Positions 45,270 through 55,244 are shown, numbered from the stretch's first letter. The stretch: DNA of 64,000 bases from Phycisphaerales bacterium (GCA_020845755.1 JADLFE010000030.1:95616-159615), one strand, 5' to 3'. Notes: generated by a model from the sequence alone, not told the origin. Translations and numbers: made by a program.

Positions 45270-47093
45270 TCATCGCAATTCAGCGATCGGAGCCGTCTCG
45301 CCCCTCGCTACTTCAACCCGTGCCACGCTCGCCTTCATCTGCCCATCGCCGCCCGCGAGCAGATCCATGTACACGCTCTCAACCTCGCGCACATGATCGG
45401 GATAACTCACCAGCGTCGACACACCGTGCACCTCCTTCGCCGATGGCAGCACGACCTCGCCACGCACCACCCGCGTGATGCACGCCGCCAACGCCCCCGC
45501 GTCCCCGCCCGGAAAAAGCAGGCCATTCCCCTTCGGCATCTCCACGCGCTCGCCCGGCTGCACGATCCAGTCCGGCGGCCCTCCCAATCGCGACGCGATC
45601 ACGAACTTCCCAGCGTGCAACATCTCGAGCAGCACCAGCGGCGAGTTCTCGAACCAGATGTGAGGCAGGATCCCCACGTCAAATTCGCCCATCACCGAAA
45701 CCAGTTGCAGGTTGTCAAACCCGCCCGCGAACGTCACCTCTGGATACGAACTCAGCCGCTTGCGGAACAGCCAGTCCCACCCCGCCGCCCGAACAAGAAA
45801 GTGGCAACGCTGCCGAACGTCCTTGGAGAGCAGCGGGATCGCGCGGACCAGAACCTCCAGCCCCTTGTTGTTCCGCGTCGTGCCGAGGAACGCGATCCGC
45901 AGCGGGCCCGCGCTCGCCGGCGACCACGGCTTCACGTCGTACATCGCCGACCGTCGCGCACGCCGATTCAGTTGGTCGAAGTGCGGCTGGCCAAGACGAA
46001 CATGCCGCAGCTTCTCGCCCGCCACACCCATCACGCGCATCGCGTCGAGCAGAAACTTGCTCGGCGGCGTGACCAGCGACGCCGCATTCAGGGCGTCGCG
46101 CCCCGCCAGCCTCCGCCGCCCGTGCACGTTGTTGTTCAACACCACCAGGTGCGTGTCACGCTTCAGGAATCGTTCATTCTGATCCCAAGGCGCCGGCCCG
46201 ATATCCGGGCACTTCTCGCCCTTTTCGAGCCTCAGCCCGTGCTCCACGCGCCCCGAGTGCGTCATCGCGTCGTCCACGTCGAACCCAAGCCCGAGTTCCG
46301 GGTCAGGATTCGGCGCTGCGTGCTCACTCGCACTGAAGAACCAACGCTGCTTGAGCCCGCGCACCAGCCGATCGGGCCTCCAGTGCCACTTCACGTATCC
46401 ATACACTCCGCGCAGCGTCCCCGCCCAGAATCCGCCAAGCACGCGGTGGGCCAACTGCTCAAGCCCACGCTTCAACCGCACACGCTCCGCCCGCGGCGCA
46501 TCGAGGCATCCCACGCAACGCGTACCGCCCTGATAGTCCTCGCACACGCGCAACTCTTCGTGCAGAAGATCGACCTGCGGGCACACATACCAGTAATTAT
46601 GCGGCGTCACCACGACCGGCCGCCCACTCGCGCGAATCGCGGCAATCAGGTCGAGCCCGTACCCCTCCAGCGAGTGTACGTGCACCACCTCCGCGCGGAT
46701 CGAATCAAGCCACTCCAGCACCGCCCGGTTGTCACGCGGCGAGGAAATCTCCCGCTCCATGTTGCGGAAGTTGCTGGACGCCGGCGACACGTTCAGGCTG
46801 TTGTGGAAGTCGTAGCACTCGATGCCCTTCCAGTTCTCAACCCGCCGCACGAACGGGCCGCGTCCGAGCGTGTAATCCATCCCCGAACGGAGATAACTCA
46901 CCGCGTGCCCCGAGAGCGCCAGCCCCCAAGCCAGGTCCGACGCGTTGAGGTTGTACCCCGAGCCCTCGCGCGCCTGCAGCGACAGCCGCGCCCATCCCAG
47001 CAACGCGATCCGCAATGGCCGCGCCGCCATGGGCCACCCTTCGGGCGGCGTGCCCGCGCCGGGCTTCGATACTCCGATCTGATTCTCACTCAT
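45270..47093 (-). CDS. GT4-family glycosyltransferase with 4-Cys motif
   Basis: 607 residues from the ATG of MSENQIGVS. The N-terminal donor half starts with LRIALLGWARLS and has VVHVHSLEGYG and VVTPHNYWYVCPQ. Four cysteines at 171, 184, 193 and 196 follow it (C-x12-C-x8-C-x2-C) and may bind zinc. A long, less conserved insert separates this from the C-terminal GT-B half (LRIAFLGTTRNNKGL, PHIWFENSPLVLLEMLHAG with the family Glu). It is the first of three glycosyltransferases in this stretch, likely for a surface polysaccharide or glycoprotein sugars. Confidence 0.82.
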   Translation of the reverse strand: MSENQIGVSKPGAGTPPEGWPMAARPLRIALLGWARLSLQAREGSGYNLNASDLAWGLALSGHAVSYLRSGMDYTLGRGPFVRRVENWKGIECYDFHNSLNVSPASSNFRNMEREISSPRDNRAVLEWLDSIRAEVVHVHSLEGYGLDLIAAIRASGRPVVVTPHNYWYVCPQVDLLHEELRVCEDYQGGTRCVGCLDAPRAERVRLKRGLEQLAHRVLGGFWAGTLRGVYGYVKWHWRPDRLVRGLKQRWFFSASEHAAPNPDPELGLGFDVDDAMTHSGRVEHGLRLEKGEKCPDIGPAPWDQNERFLKRDTHLVVLNNNVHGRRRLAGRDALNAASLVTPPSKFLLDAMRVMGVAGEKLRHVRLGQPHFDQLNRRARRSAMYDVKPWSPASAGPLRIAFLGTTRNNKGLEVLVRAIPLLSKDVRQRCHFLVRAAGWDWLFRKRLSSYPEVTFAGGFDNLQLVSVMGEFDVGILPHIWFENSPLVLLEMLHAGKFVIASRLGGPPDWIVQPGERVEMPKGNGLLFPGGDAGALAACITRVVRGEVVLPSAKEVHGVSTLVSYPDHVREVESVYMDLLAGGDGQMKASVARVEVARGETAPIAELR

Positions 47094-47198
47094 CGACTTC
47101 GACACACACGCTTCCAGTCTGCTCACGCTCCGGCGCATTCACCCTTAAACCCGACGCGTCGCCAGGGCGCGAACGCATCCCGAACCACGCACGCCTCA

Positions 47199-48887
47199 TC
47201 ATCCGTACCGACTCCCCGACACATACGGCGCCAGGTTCTTCCAGTACCGCCACGCCCGCCACGCCGTCCTCACCAGACGCGCGCCGATCGCGATCCGCGG
47301 CATCCAGCCGCCCCACTCCACCTGCGCCCTGCTCGCCTGTCGCCGATCAACGTGGATGTTCCAGCACGAATGGATCAGCGGGAAATCGTTCGTCTGATCG
47401 AACACGACACACGCGTCGGGCCAGCGATCGATGAACGCCAACTGCCGCCGGAGTTTCGAACGCACGCGCGTCGAATATACAACCCGCTCCGGCGCGCCGC
47501 CGCCCGCCGCGCCCGGATCATGCACGTCGTTGCGAACGACGTACACGAACCTCGGCATATCGCCCGCTCGCCCCGCCGCGTTCAACCGCTCCGAGAGCAA
47601 CGCCCGCAGTTCATCGCCCCATGTGATCATGTCGCCGCGCGGGCACATCACCGCGATCGTCGCCTTGGGCGTGAGCAGTTTGGCCCGATCCATCGCTTCG
47701 AAGACGTCGACAAACGCCGGGCCCTCGTCGTCCAGTTTGCCCCACCAGCCCGTGACCATGTCGTCCAACTGCCGACGCGTGATCTCGGCCGCGAACAACC
47801 GGCGGTGCGTCAGCGCCTTCCCCGATTCCCACACAATCCGCCTGAACCACCCCGGCAACGCACGCTTCTGCGCTTCCAGAGGAAGCACCTTCCGCAACAC
47901 CCACATGATGTTCCGCATCGCGTAATACGCACGCGCCGGCGTCAACTTGTGATGCCACGGCGTGTGATACACCACCGCGTCCAGCGACAGCACCACGCGA
48001 TACCCCGCCTGCGCAAACCGCAGACACCAGTCCGCGTCATCGCAATAGATGAAGTAGCGATAGTCCCAGAAGCCGACGTGCTTCACGCCGCTCCACCGCG
48101 CCAGCATCGAGCTCGCGCTCACGATGTCGACGTCGCGGATGCCAGAGAAGTACCGCACCCCGCGCGTCCCGCCGACCCGCGACACCCAGTCCCTGTGCGA
48201 TTGCTCCAGGCGGTGCCCTCGCGGCGCCTCATCGCCCATCAGCCCCGTCGTCGGATCAAAGTAGATCGTCGTCTCGATCGTGTTGTCGCGGTTGTTGATG
48301 TCCATCGTGCGCGAGCCCACCAGCCCGATATTCGGGTCGCGCTCCGCCGTCGCCATCAGGTTCGCCAGCGTCGTCTCCGGCAGGTCGATGTCGTCATCCA
48401 CCAGCCACACAAACGCCGGGCGATCGCCCGCCGCTCGCGATCCGCCGTCAAGCACAGCATCAACATACGAAAAGCCCGTGTTGAATCCGCCACAGCCGCC
48501 GAAGTTCGTCGCGTTCCTCACCAGCGTCAGCGACCCCAGCCCAAGCACGTTCCCGCCCGCCTGCTCGATCGGCTCACGGAACCGCGGCTCGTGCGCCACC
48601 CTCGCGTCGTTGAGCACGACCCGCTCCGGGCGGAATATGTCCCGCAGATGGTCCAGCGTCCCGTCCGTCCCCGCGTTGTCCACCACCACCACGTCCAGTT
48701 GCGACGGCGGAAACGTCTGCCGCGATAACGCTTGCAAGACGCTGGTCACATAGCCCTTGCGGTTCCATGTGATGATGATCACCGCCACGCGCGTGGGAGC
48801 CTGGACCTGACTCTCTGCAACGCTCGCGGGCAACAACACCTCGATGGGTCTCTCGATCAACGTCGTCTGCGGGGCGATTGTCGTCAC
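47199..48887 (-). CDS. GT2-family glycosyltransferase
   Basis: 562 residues from a GTG with GGAG just upstream; a longer frame would overlap the next gene. VAVIIITWNRKGYV opens the GT-A domain, and FVWLVDDDIDLPE carries the DxD metal motif. SASSMLARW and YFIYCDDADWCLRF fit the acceptor side of rhamnosyl- or galactofuranosyl-type GT2 enzymes (GlfT-like). A C-terminal 200-residue extension has no named domain. It lies between two GT4 genes in the same orientation. Confidence 0.82.
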   Translation of the reverse strand: MTTIAPQTTLIERPIEVLLPASVAESQVQAPTRVAVIIITWNRKGYVTSVLQALSRQTFPPSQLDVVVVDNAGTDGTLDHLRDIFRPERVVLNDARVAHEPRFREPIEQAGGNVLGLGSLTLVRNATNFGGCGGFNTGFSYVDAVLDGGSRAAGDRPAFVWLVDDDIDLPETTLANLMATAERDPNIGLVGSRTMDINNRDNTIETTIYFDPTTGLMGDEAPRGHRLEQSHRDWVSRVGGTRGVRYFSGIRDVDIVSASSMLARWSGVKHVGFWDYRYFIYCDDADWCLRFAQAGYRVVLSLDAVVYHTPWHHKLTPARAYYAMRNIMWVLRKVLPLEAQKRALPGWFRRIVWESGKALTHRRLFAAEITRRQLDDMVTGWWGKLDDEGPAFVDVFEAMDRAKLLTPKATIAVMCPRGDMITWGDELRALLSERLNAAGRAGDMPRFVYVVRNDVHDPGAAGGGAPERVVYSTRVRSKLRRQLAFIDRWPDACVVFDQTNDFPLIHSCWNIHVDRRQASRAQVEWGGWMPRIAIGARLVRTAWRAWRYWKNLAPYVSGSRYG

Positions 48888-48954
48888 AACTCCATCCCTG
48901 GGCGGAAGCAGTCTCTCGGCGTCGTTCCACCCCGGCCGGCCGCCCCGCGCCGGG

Positions 48955-50745
48955 TTAGTCTCTATTTTCCACACCCCGGATGGTCCGGTACAGTCCCACC
49001 ATCTCTTTCGCGTGGACCCCGATGTCTTTCGGCGGCCTGACACCCGCCCGAAGCCGCGTCAGAATCGACGGCTCTGCCGCGATCATCGACAACTGCCGAG
49101 CCAGGTCCGCACGATCATTCCCCCTGAATAGCAGCCCGTTCTCCCCCGGTCGGACAAAGTCAGGGATGCCGCCAACCGCAGCCCCGAGCACCGGAACTCG
49201 GCACGAGAAAAACTCAAAGACCGTCTGCGGCGCATTATCCCACCAGATGCTCGGCACCACCCCAAGGTCCTTCCCGCCAAGCATCCACGGCACGTCGTAG
49301 TACTGATACCCAAAGTGGATCGTCAGCCCGCCCAGCCGCGGCTCCATCCGCCGGAATCGCCACTCGATCGACTCCCCCGCCTGCGCGAACATGAAAAAGT
49401 GATACCGCGACAGAACGTGCGCCGGCAGCGACTCCATCGCGTCCGCCAGCATCGACAAGCCCTTGTACACGTTGTTGTACCCCATGAACACCAGGCGGAT
49501 CGCCCTCGGATTCACCGGATCAAACGCCGGCGGATCGAACACAAGATCCGCGCGCCGCTCCACCACGCGGTTCACACGCGTCCCGATCGACATGACCTCC
49601 AGTTTCGTCGCGTCCACTCCCATCGATTCGTACCGGTCGCGCACAAACTTCGACACCGCCAAAACCCGGTCGCACGAGTTCAGCATCGCCACCATCGCGC
49701 GCCGACGCTTCGCGTAGTCGTTCCCTTCACCCACCTCCGGCCGCCGCGCCATGATCTCGTTCGTGACTGGCATCACTTCCGGTGCATCCGCCTCAATCAC
49801 CTTCGCGACCGTGCGATCCCCGACAATCCACGCCGTCTGACCGCGCGCGTCGTTCTCAACCCCCCACGCATCGGTCCAGCCGCCCTCCGCCCCGCGCCCA
49901 GGCAAAGCCGCCGTACGCGCCGCGCTCGGCACAACCGCGCCGTTGGTTGTCTCGATCGATGCACCCGCGACGTCCTTGCGACAAACTCGCTCCGGCAACT
50001 TCCCTGACAGCAGCCACGTCACACGCTCGCCCAGCGTCATCCCCGCCAGCGCCGACCGCTCCTCCGCTCGCTCCTCCGCGAAAGGCGCACGCTTCTTCAC
50101 GTCCCCGGCACGTACCGTCAACTCCGTCAGCCCCTGCTCCTTCGCCACCGCCGTCGCCCGCGCCGCCCGCTCGACCTTCGCATCCACGCCCGGGATACAT
50201 CCCACGCACCGCTCGCCGTTGAGGTCGTCATGGCAAGGCTCGCGATACTGATGCATCAGATACGCCTGCGGACAAATCGTGTGGTAGTTGTGCAGGCTGT
50301 ACAAAACCGCGGGCCGCTTCTCACAGCCGCGGACCATCGCCGCCACGCTCCCGGCTGTGAACCCCTCGATGTTGTGAAAGTGGATCACGTCCGGCGCGAT
50401 CCGCCGCGCCCACGCCTCAACCTCTCGCTCCAGCACCGCGTCCGAGATCTCCCCCGCCGGCTCGCGGAACTGAAACCCCGCAGGTGCCGTCACCGGTGAG
50501 TTCACCACCTCGAAAATCCGCACCCCCAACCAGTCCGGGTGCCGACGAACCGCGCACGCCCCCGGCGTCGCGCCCCCGTCCGCCGCCACCTCGCCGGGCA
50601 CAAACGCAGTACCCGCCGAGAGATACACGACCTCGTGCCCCTGCTCGACCAGTTCCAGCGCCAGGGACTGGGCGTACCCGTTCACCCCGCCTCCCTGCGC
50701 CGCGCCATCCCAGATTTTCGCCCAGTTCACAAGGACGATGCGCAT
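48955..50745 (-). CDS. GT4-family glycosyltransferase, paralogue with the same 4-Cys motif
   Basis: 596 residues from the ATG of MRIVLVNWAKIWDG. IHFHNIEGF and YSLHNYHTICPQ precede four cysteines at 158, 171, 180 and 183, spaced exactly as in the other GT4 gene. A 150-residue Ala/Glu-rich insert follows. The C-terminal half has LVFMGYNNVYKGLSML, PSIWWDNAPQTVFEFFS and a final GGIPDFVRPGENGLLF. The two GT4 proteins share overall order and probably arose by duplication. Their sugar donors are not deducible. Confidence 0.83.
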   Translation of the reverse strand: MRIVLVNWAKIWDGAAQGGGVNGYAQSLALELVEQGHEVVYLSAGTAFVPGEVAADGGATPGACAVRRHPDWLGVRIFEVVNSPVTAPAGFQFREPAGEISDAVLEREVEAWARRIAPDVIHFHNIEGFTAGSVAAMVRGCEKRPAVLYSLHNYHTICPQAYLMHQYREPCHDDLNGERCVGCIPGVDAKVERAARATAVAKEQGLTELTVRAGDVKKRAPFAEERAEERSALAGMTLGERVTWLLSGKLPERVCRKDVAGASIETTNGAVVPSAARTAALPGRGAEGGWTDAWGVENDARGQTAWIVGDRTVAKVIEADAPEVMPVTNEIMARRPEVGEGNDYAKRRRAMVAMLNSCDRVLAVSKFVRDRYESMGVDATKLEVMSIGTRVNRVVERRADLVFDPPAFDPVNPRAIRLVFMGYNNVYKGLSMLADAMESLPAHVLSRYHFFMFAQAGESIEWRFRRMEPRLGGLTIHFGYQYYDVPWMLGGKDLGVVPSIWWDNAPQTVFEFFSCRVPVLGAAVGGIPDFVRPGENGLLFRGNDRADLARQLSMIAAEPSILTRLRAGVRPPKDIGVHAKEMVGLYRTIRGVENRD

Positions 50746-50887
50746 CGGCCGAGTATACCCCATTCTCGTCCCACCACACTGGAACCGAACCCTCACGGAT
50801 TTCGAATCATCAGGACCGGAATAGCCGAACATGGGTACGGCCTGCTATCGTGTTCCTCGTCGCTTTCGCGATTCGCCCGAGGTCCCC

Positions 50888-51202
50888 GTGAGCCAGACGC
50901 CCGACAACCTCTCCTCCCGCTGGATGCGAAAACTCCGCCTTCGCGCCTTGGCATTCATCGCCGGCCTCGGGTTGGCCGCCCTCGCCATGATTTCTCTCAC
51001 CTCGATCCCCGCCTGGCCCATCGTCGGGGTCGCTGTCGCTTGCGCCGCCGTTGCACTCAACTCCATCGCCGCCCGCCTCGATCAACCCACCTGCTACTCC
51101 TGCGGCACGGACATCTCCAAAGAGCCTATCGGCGTCCACGGCCGGATCTGCCAGTCCTGCGGCGCCATCAACGAAGCCCGCGACCGCAGCCCCACCGCCT
51201 GA
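50888..51202 (+). CDS. zinc-ribbon membrane protein
   Basis: 104 residues from a GTG after CGAGG; an ATG at 50831 is possible. Two membrane segments (ALAFIAGLGLAALAMISL, IVGVAVACAAVALNSI) are followed by a zinc ribbon, CYSCG and CQSCG about 19 residues apart. Function unknown. Confidence 0.7.
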   Translation: MSQTPDNLSSRWMRKLRLRALAFIAGLGLAALAMISLTSIPAWPIVGVAVACAAVALNSIAARLDQPTCYSCGTDISKEPIGVHGRICQSCGAINEARDRSPTA

Positions 51203-51371
51203 TCGGCGTTCGTCACACAATTTCAAGACGGTATGCACAGGCAGAGATTCTCTTCGTCGCTTCTCCGCAGTGCATCGCCACCTCCATCAACGAAAAGGGC
51301 CGGCCTCTCGGCCGACCCTGTCAACTGCTCGTGATGTCCAAGCATACCACCTTCAGTTCATGTGACCAACA

Positions 51372-52739
51372 TCACTTGTCCTGAATCTTGGCATACTCCT
51401 CCGCCGGCATCTCCGTGATCTTCGCCTTCGCAACGATCGCGTCCAGCGTCTTGTGCTCGCGGATCTGCATCGCCACCATCTGCAGACGCCCGCCCTGCAT
51501 CAACTCCTGGCGAACCTTGTCCGGCCGCATCCCGCGCTCATACGCGATCTGCGCCACACGCCCGCTCAACTCCGCCTCGGTCACGCCGATCTTCATGTCC
51601 TCGGCCGCCTTGGTCAGAATAAAGAGAAGTTTCAGTTCGTTCACCGCGCTCTCGGCCGACGCCGCACGCAACTCCGCCATCTTCTCTTCGATCTTCATCG
51701 GGTCCACGCCGCGATACATCAGTTCGACCCGCTGACGCTCCAGCGTCCGCGCCGACTGCGCCGCCGTCACTCGCTTCGGCAGGTCCATCTTCACCTCGTT
51801 CAAGAGGCGACGCGCCACCTGCTGACGCATGACCTGCTGCTGCTCCATCATGAGCCGCTGCGTCATCCGCGTCTTCACGCTCTCTCGCAACTGCTCCGGA
51901 TCCGCCATTCCAAGCGCCGCGGCCACCTGCTCGATCGACGCGGGAATGATGCGATCGATCCGCGACACCGTGAACGTGACCGTCAGATCGTTGCCGCGGA
52001 TCCCCTCAACCTCGTGGTTCTCCGGGCCCTTCACCTTCACCGTCGCCGTCTCGCCGCCCTTGGGCAGACCGATCTGCTTGGCAAAGTCCTCGACCATCAC
52101 GCCCAGGATCATGCCCTTCCCGCCGCTCTCCCCGCCCGGAACCTGCACCACCGCGCCCTGAAGGTCGTAGAACTTCGTCCCGTCCTTGCCCGTCATCACC
52201 GCGTGTCCGGTCAGATAGTCCCCGGCCTCGGGAACATCACGAGACTCCAGCGACCCCTCGTTGATCAGGATCTTGTCGATCTCCTTCTGCACCATCTCCG
52301 CCGTGATGTCCATCATCGGACGCTTCACGTCCATCCCGTCGAGGTTCGGCAGCGTGAACTCCGGAACCACCTCGACCTCAACCTCAAACGACAGCGGCTT
52401 GCCGTCCTCGATCACTACTCCCGGCAGGTTTTCGCTGAATGGATCTCCGACCAGACGCAGTTTGTTGTCCTGGATCGCTCGACCCACCGCGTCGCTCACC
52501 AGACGCAACTTCGTGTCGTTCCGAACATCGTTCCCGAACCGCTTCTCGATCAGCGACCGCGGCACGCGCCCCGGGCGGAATCCCGGCAGCGACGCCGAAC
52601 CCGCCAGAGAATCAAACGCGTCGCGGATCTTCGCGGACACCGTCTCCGCGGGGATCTCGATCGCGATCTTCTTCATGCTCGGACCGGCGTCCGAAATCTT
52701 CACAACGTTGGGACGCTCGGCGACAGCACTCTCAGACAT
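51372..52739 (-). CDS. tig: trigger factor
   Basis: 455 residues. The ribosome-binding domain has FRPGRVP at 54-60 followed by RSLIEKRFG, the family signature. A central FKBP-like domain (GDYLTGHAVMTGKDG to VTFTVSRI) and a helical C-terminal arm domain complete it. It binds emerging nascent chains at the ribosome exit. No clpP or clpX gene is adjacent, unlike in many bacteria. Confidence 0.93.
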   Translation of the reverse strand: MSESAVAERPNVVKISDAGPSMKKIAIEIPAETVSAKIRDAFDSLAGSASLPGFRPGRVPRSLIEKRFGNDVRNDTKLRLVSDAVGRAIQDNKLRLVGDPFSENLPGVVIEDGKPLSFEVEVEVVPEFTLPNLDGMDVKRPMMDITAEMVQKEIDKILINEGSLESRDVPEAGDYLTGHAVMTGKDGTKFYDLQGAVVQVPGGESGGKGMILGVMVEDFAKQIGLPKGGETATVKVKGPENHEVEGIRGNDLTVTFTVSRIDRIIPASIEQVAAALGMADPEQLRESVKTRMTQRLMMEQQQVMRQQVARRLLNEVKMDLPKRVTAAQSARTLERQRVELMYRGVDPMKIEEKMAELRAASAESAVNELKLLFILTKAAEDMKIGVTEAELSGRVAQIAYERGMRPDKVRQELMQGGRLQMVAMQIREHKTLDAIVAKAKITEMPAEEYAKIQDK

Positions 52740-53263
52740 GGCGAACTCCGAATGAACCCCGACCCGCCAAACTTTGGCGGTGCTTCGGGATAGGTCACAA
52801 GTCTACGCTCCACACCCTCCCGATCAAACCCCGCCAGCCGCCGCTCACCCCACTCCCACACCCGAATGAAACCCATTCCGGTCAAGCGCGGCCGACACTC
52901 TCCATCGGACACCCTCGCGCAAGACTCCAGTAGGCGCGCCATCTTCATTCTTCGCCTCGATGCCCCGATGCCCGTGCCGCGTGCCGTCCATGTCTGCACC
53001 GATTCCCGATGCCTGATGCCCGATGCCTTCTTCTTCAATCTTCAGACGCCGGACATGAGCGCGTCCGCGAGTGAAGGTCCGGGTCGCATCAAGTAAATGG
53101 CGCTGCGCAGTCACGCCAGCAGCTCCCACGACACGGGCACGCTTCGCCATCCGTCGATACGCCGACACCGCCGCTCCACGTCCCCTCTTCGCGGGGGTGC
53201 CGGGGGCGGCAGCCCCCGGCACTGGCGGCGCATCACGATACGATGGTGCAGACGGAGCCCCCT
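52740..53263. other. 524-base gene-free region with low-complexity repeats and a large hairpin
   Basis: About 52956-53030 is a patch of degenerate GATGCC/CCGATGCC units. At 53197-53222 lies a perfect 11-pair hairpin (see separate entry). No gene is credible here. Confidence 0.5.
53197..53222. repeat. perfect 11-bp inverted repeat before the mrr-like gene
   Basis: GTGCCGGGGGC, loop GGCA, GCCCCCGGCAC. Its left part, GGGGTGCCGGGGG, also occurs at 54201-54213, right after the mrr-like gene, so the gene is flanked by direct copies. Confidence 0.7.
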
Positions 53264-54196
53264 ATGGCCATACCCGGTTATCAAGAGTTCATGCTTCCCC
53301 TCCTCAAGTTTGCCGCCGACGGACAAGAGCACACCATCTCGAACGCGCTGGTAACACTCGCGCAGCAATTGGGCATATCCGATGCGGAGCAGGACCTGAT
53401 GCTGCCCAGCGGCACGCAAACGCGGTTCTACAACCGCGTCACCTGGGCCGTCACGTACCTGACCAAGAGCTTCCTGTTGGAAAAGGCCGGGCGGGGCAAG
53501 TTCAAGATCGCCCAACGCGGGCAGGACGTGCTGAACCGAAATCCGCCCCGCATCGACAACAAGTTCCTGGAACAGTTCCCCGAGTACCAAGCGTTCAAAA
53601 CCAAGAAGAACAAGGCCAAAGCGATCGTCGCATCGGACGACGAGGAAAGCGAACCAGCCGCCGACTCCGACATCACACCCGAGGAGCAGTTGGGCGCGGC
53701 ATACGAAGAGCTGCGCGAAGCTCTGGCCGACGATCTGCTGCGCCGAGTCCGTTCCGGCTCGCCCAAGTTCTTTGAGCACCTGGTCATTCGCCTGCTGCTT
53801 GCCATGGGCTACGGCAAGGGCCAGATTGAGCGTGCCAAAGTGACCGGCAAGAGCGGCGACGAGGGAATCGACGGTGTTATTCCGCAAGACAGGCTTGAAC
53901 TCGACATGGTCTATGTGCAGGCCAAGCGCCACGAGAGCGCCGTCGGCCCGGGCGATATCGACAAGTTTGTCGGGTCGCTCATGCGGAAGAAGGCGACCAA
54001 GGGCGTGTTCATCACCAGCGGTTCGTTCACCGACGGTGCGGAACGTGCGGGCAAGGAGGCGGCGGTCAAACTCCGACTCATCGACGGGGACGAACTCGCG
54101 GAGTTGATGATCGATTACAACGTGGGCGTCGCCCCCGCGGACACCTATGTAGTGAAGAAGGTGGATACGGATTTCTTTGAGGGCCTTCCGGTTTGA
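53264..54196 (+). CDS. Mrr-type restriction endonuclease
   Basis: 310 residues from the ATG of MAIPGYQEF; an ATG seven codons earlier is possible. The N-terminal winged-helix Mrr_N domain (about 1-90) ends with GKFKIAQRGQDVL. A charged linker follows. The C-terminal Mrr_cat domain is a PD-(D/E)xK fold with GDEGIDG (Asp203) and YVQAKRHE (Gln219, Lys221). Mrr cleaves modified DNA and is a type IV system that needs no methylase. No methylase is nearby. It is flanked by GC-rich direct repeats and could be an acquired islet. Confidence 0.87.
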   Translation: MAIPGYQEFMLPLLKFAADGQEHTISNALVTLAQQLGISDAEQDLMLPSGTQTRFYNRVTWAVTYLTKSFLLEKAGRGKFKIAQRGQDVLNRNPPRIDNKFLEQFPEYQAFKTKKNKAKAIVASDDEESEPAADSDITPEEQLGAAYEELREALADDLLRRVRSGSPKFFEHLVIRLLLAMGYGKGQIERAKVTGKSGDEGIDGVIPQDRLELDMVYVQAKRHESAVGPGDIDKFVGSLMRKKATKGVFITSGSFTDGAERAGKEAAVKLRLIDGDELAELMIDYNVGVAPADTYVVKKVDTDFFEGLPV

Positions 54197-54200
54197 GCGG

Positions 54201-54213
54201 GGGGTGCCGGGGG
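54201..54213 (+). repeat. direct copy of GGGGTGCCGGGGG after the mrr-like gene
   Basis: The same 13 bases occur at 53194-53206. This copy begins five bases after the mrr-like stop codon. Confidence 0.55.
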
Positions 54214-54302
54214 AGCGGGGTGGGCAGGCCCCGGCAGAGCGCTGCGCAGAGTGCCAATAGGTGCTATGCTCGCATCAGACCGACTCCGATGGAGAAATGC
54301 CG

Positions 54303-55187
54303 ATGCAACAAGCGCAAGTTCCTCATGCTTCAGGAGCGTCGAACGGCAAATGGCCCATCGCTGGAATCCTCTTCGGAGGCATCTTTCTGGTTGTCATCTG
54401 CGCAATCGTTGCGATGGTTGTATTGACGACCCGATCTTTGAAGCCGTCTGAACTAGCGAGTGTGCTCGCACGACCTCTTGTGCCCGAAGGCGTCATCGAG
54501 CCAATCGTGAACGAGTCGGAGATGTATGCCGCCCTCTCGTCAAAGCTCGCTGATGCCGGGCGCATGGCAAGTGGGCGCGGTGAACTTGCGTTAGTGGCTC
54601 GTGAGTACCAAGAAGCTCTGAATTCGATCCGGGCCTTGATCTTGGAGGCTCCGAGCGCTCAACCGTTGGTGCGTGCCGGATTGGACACCTGGCAGGGAAG
54701 TCTGGAAAACAGCAGTCAGGGCTTCTTGCTTGGGTTGCTCGGTGTGGGTTCCGAACTTTCCAAGCTCAGCGAATACGCAGAGAAATGGTCGACAGTGCAT
54801 GCCCGGGTTGTCGCCTGCCGCCTGCGAGTAGCAGAAATTGCCGCCATACAGTCTGTCGCCGAATCCACGACGCCCGTGGTATCAGCCAGTTTCGCGGAAT
54901 CGAGAGGCGCGGGCACCGTCGCAAGTGATACCATATCTCTACGCAACGTGTCTGGTGCCCGCCTTTCCAATGCCATGGTGGTGACAGAACTCACCGGCCG
55001 CAGCGGCGAACGGTTCAGCAACCTGTACTTTGTCCGGACATGGGAACCGGATCAGGTCATGTGGGCCGTATGCAGATCGGAAAGCCCAGGGAGAGAAACC
55101 GTCCGAAATGTGATGCAAGTGAAATGCCGCGTGATCGCTGACGAGCGGACCAGCGCAGTGATTACGTTCCAATACGGCAAGCAGTAA
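54303..55187 (+). CDS. membrane-anchored protein of unknown function
   Basis: 294 residues from the ATG of MQQAQVPHASG, six bases after GGAGAA. One strong membrane segment at about 16-40 (ILFGGIFLVVICAIVAMVVL) leaves a large domain outside. That domain is helical at first and later beta-rich, ending VITFQYGKQ. Base use is less GC-rich than its neighbours (many T- and A-ending codons), which suggests recent arrival together with the mrr-like gene. No relative is recognised. Confidence 0.7.
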   Translation: MQQAQVPHASGASNGKWPIAGILFGGIFLVVICAIVAMVVLTTRSLKPSELASVLARPLVPEGVIEPIVNESEMYAALSSKLADAGRMASGRGELALVAREYQEALNSIRALILEAPSAQPLVRAGLDTWQGSLENSSQGFLLGLLGVGSELSKLSEYAEKWSTVHARVVACRLRVAEIAAIQSVAESTTPVVSASFAESRGAGTVASDTISLRNVSGARLSNAMVVTELTGRSGERFSNLYFVRTWEPDQVMWAVCRSESPGRETVRNVMQVKCRVIADERTSAVITFQYGKQ

Positions 55188-55244
55188 GCACCAGCATCGA
55201 CGTCGCTCTATCGCCCCTCCCGTACCTGCCCCCAACCTTCCCTC

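Noticed and set aside
45186..48728. 1,180-residue plus-strand frame
   Set aside because: Antisense to the S46 peptidase start and two glycosyltransferases. It is mostly Arg, His and Pro, typical of a shadow frame.
51453..52793. 446-residue plus-strand frame
   Set aside because: Antisense to trigger factor, rich in His, Arg and Leu; no domain.
53197..53222. rho-independent terminator
   Set aside because: The stem is strong but no T run follows on either strand, and the nearest upstream gene end is far away. A repeat element is the better description.
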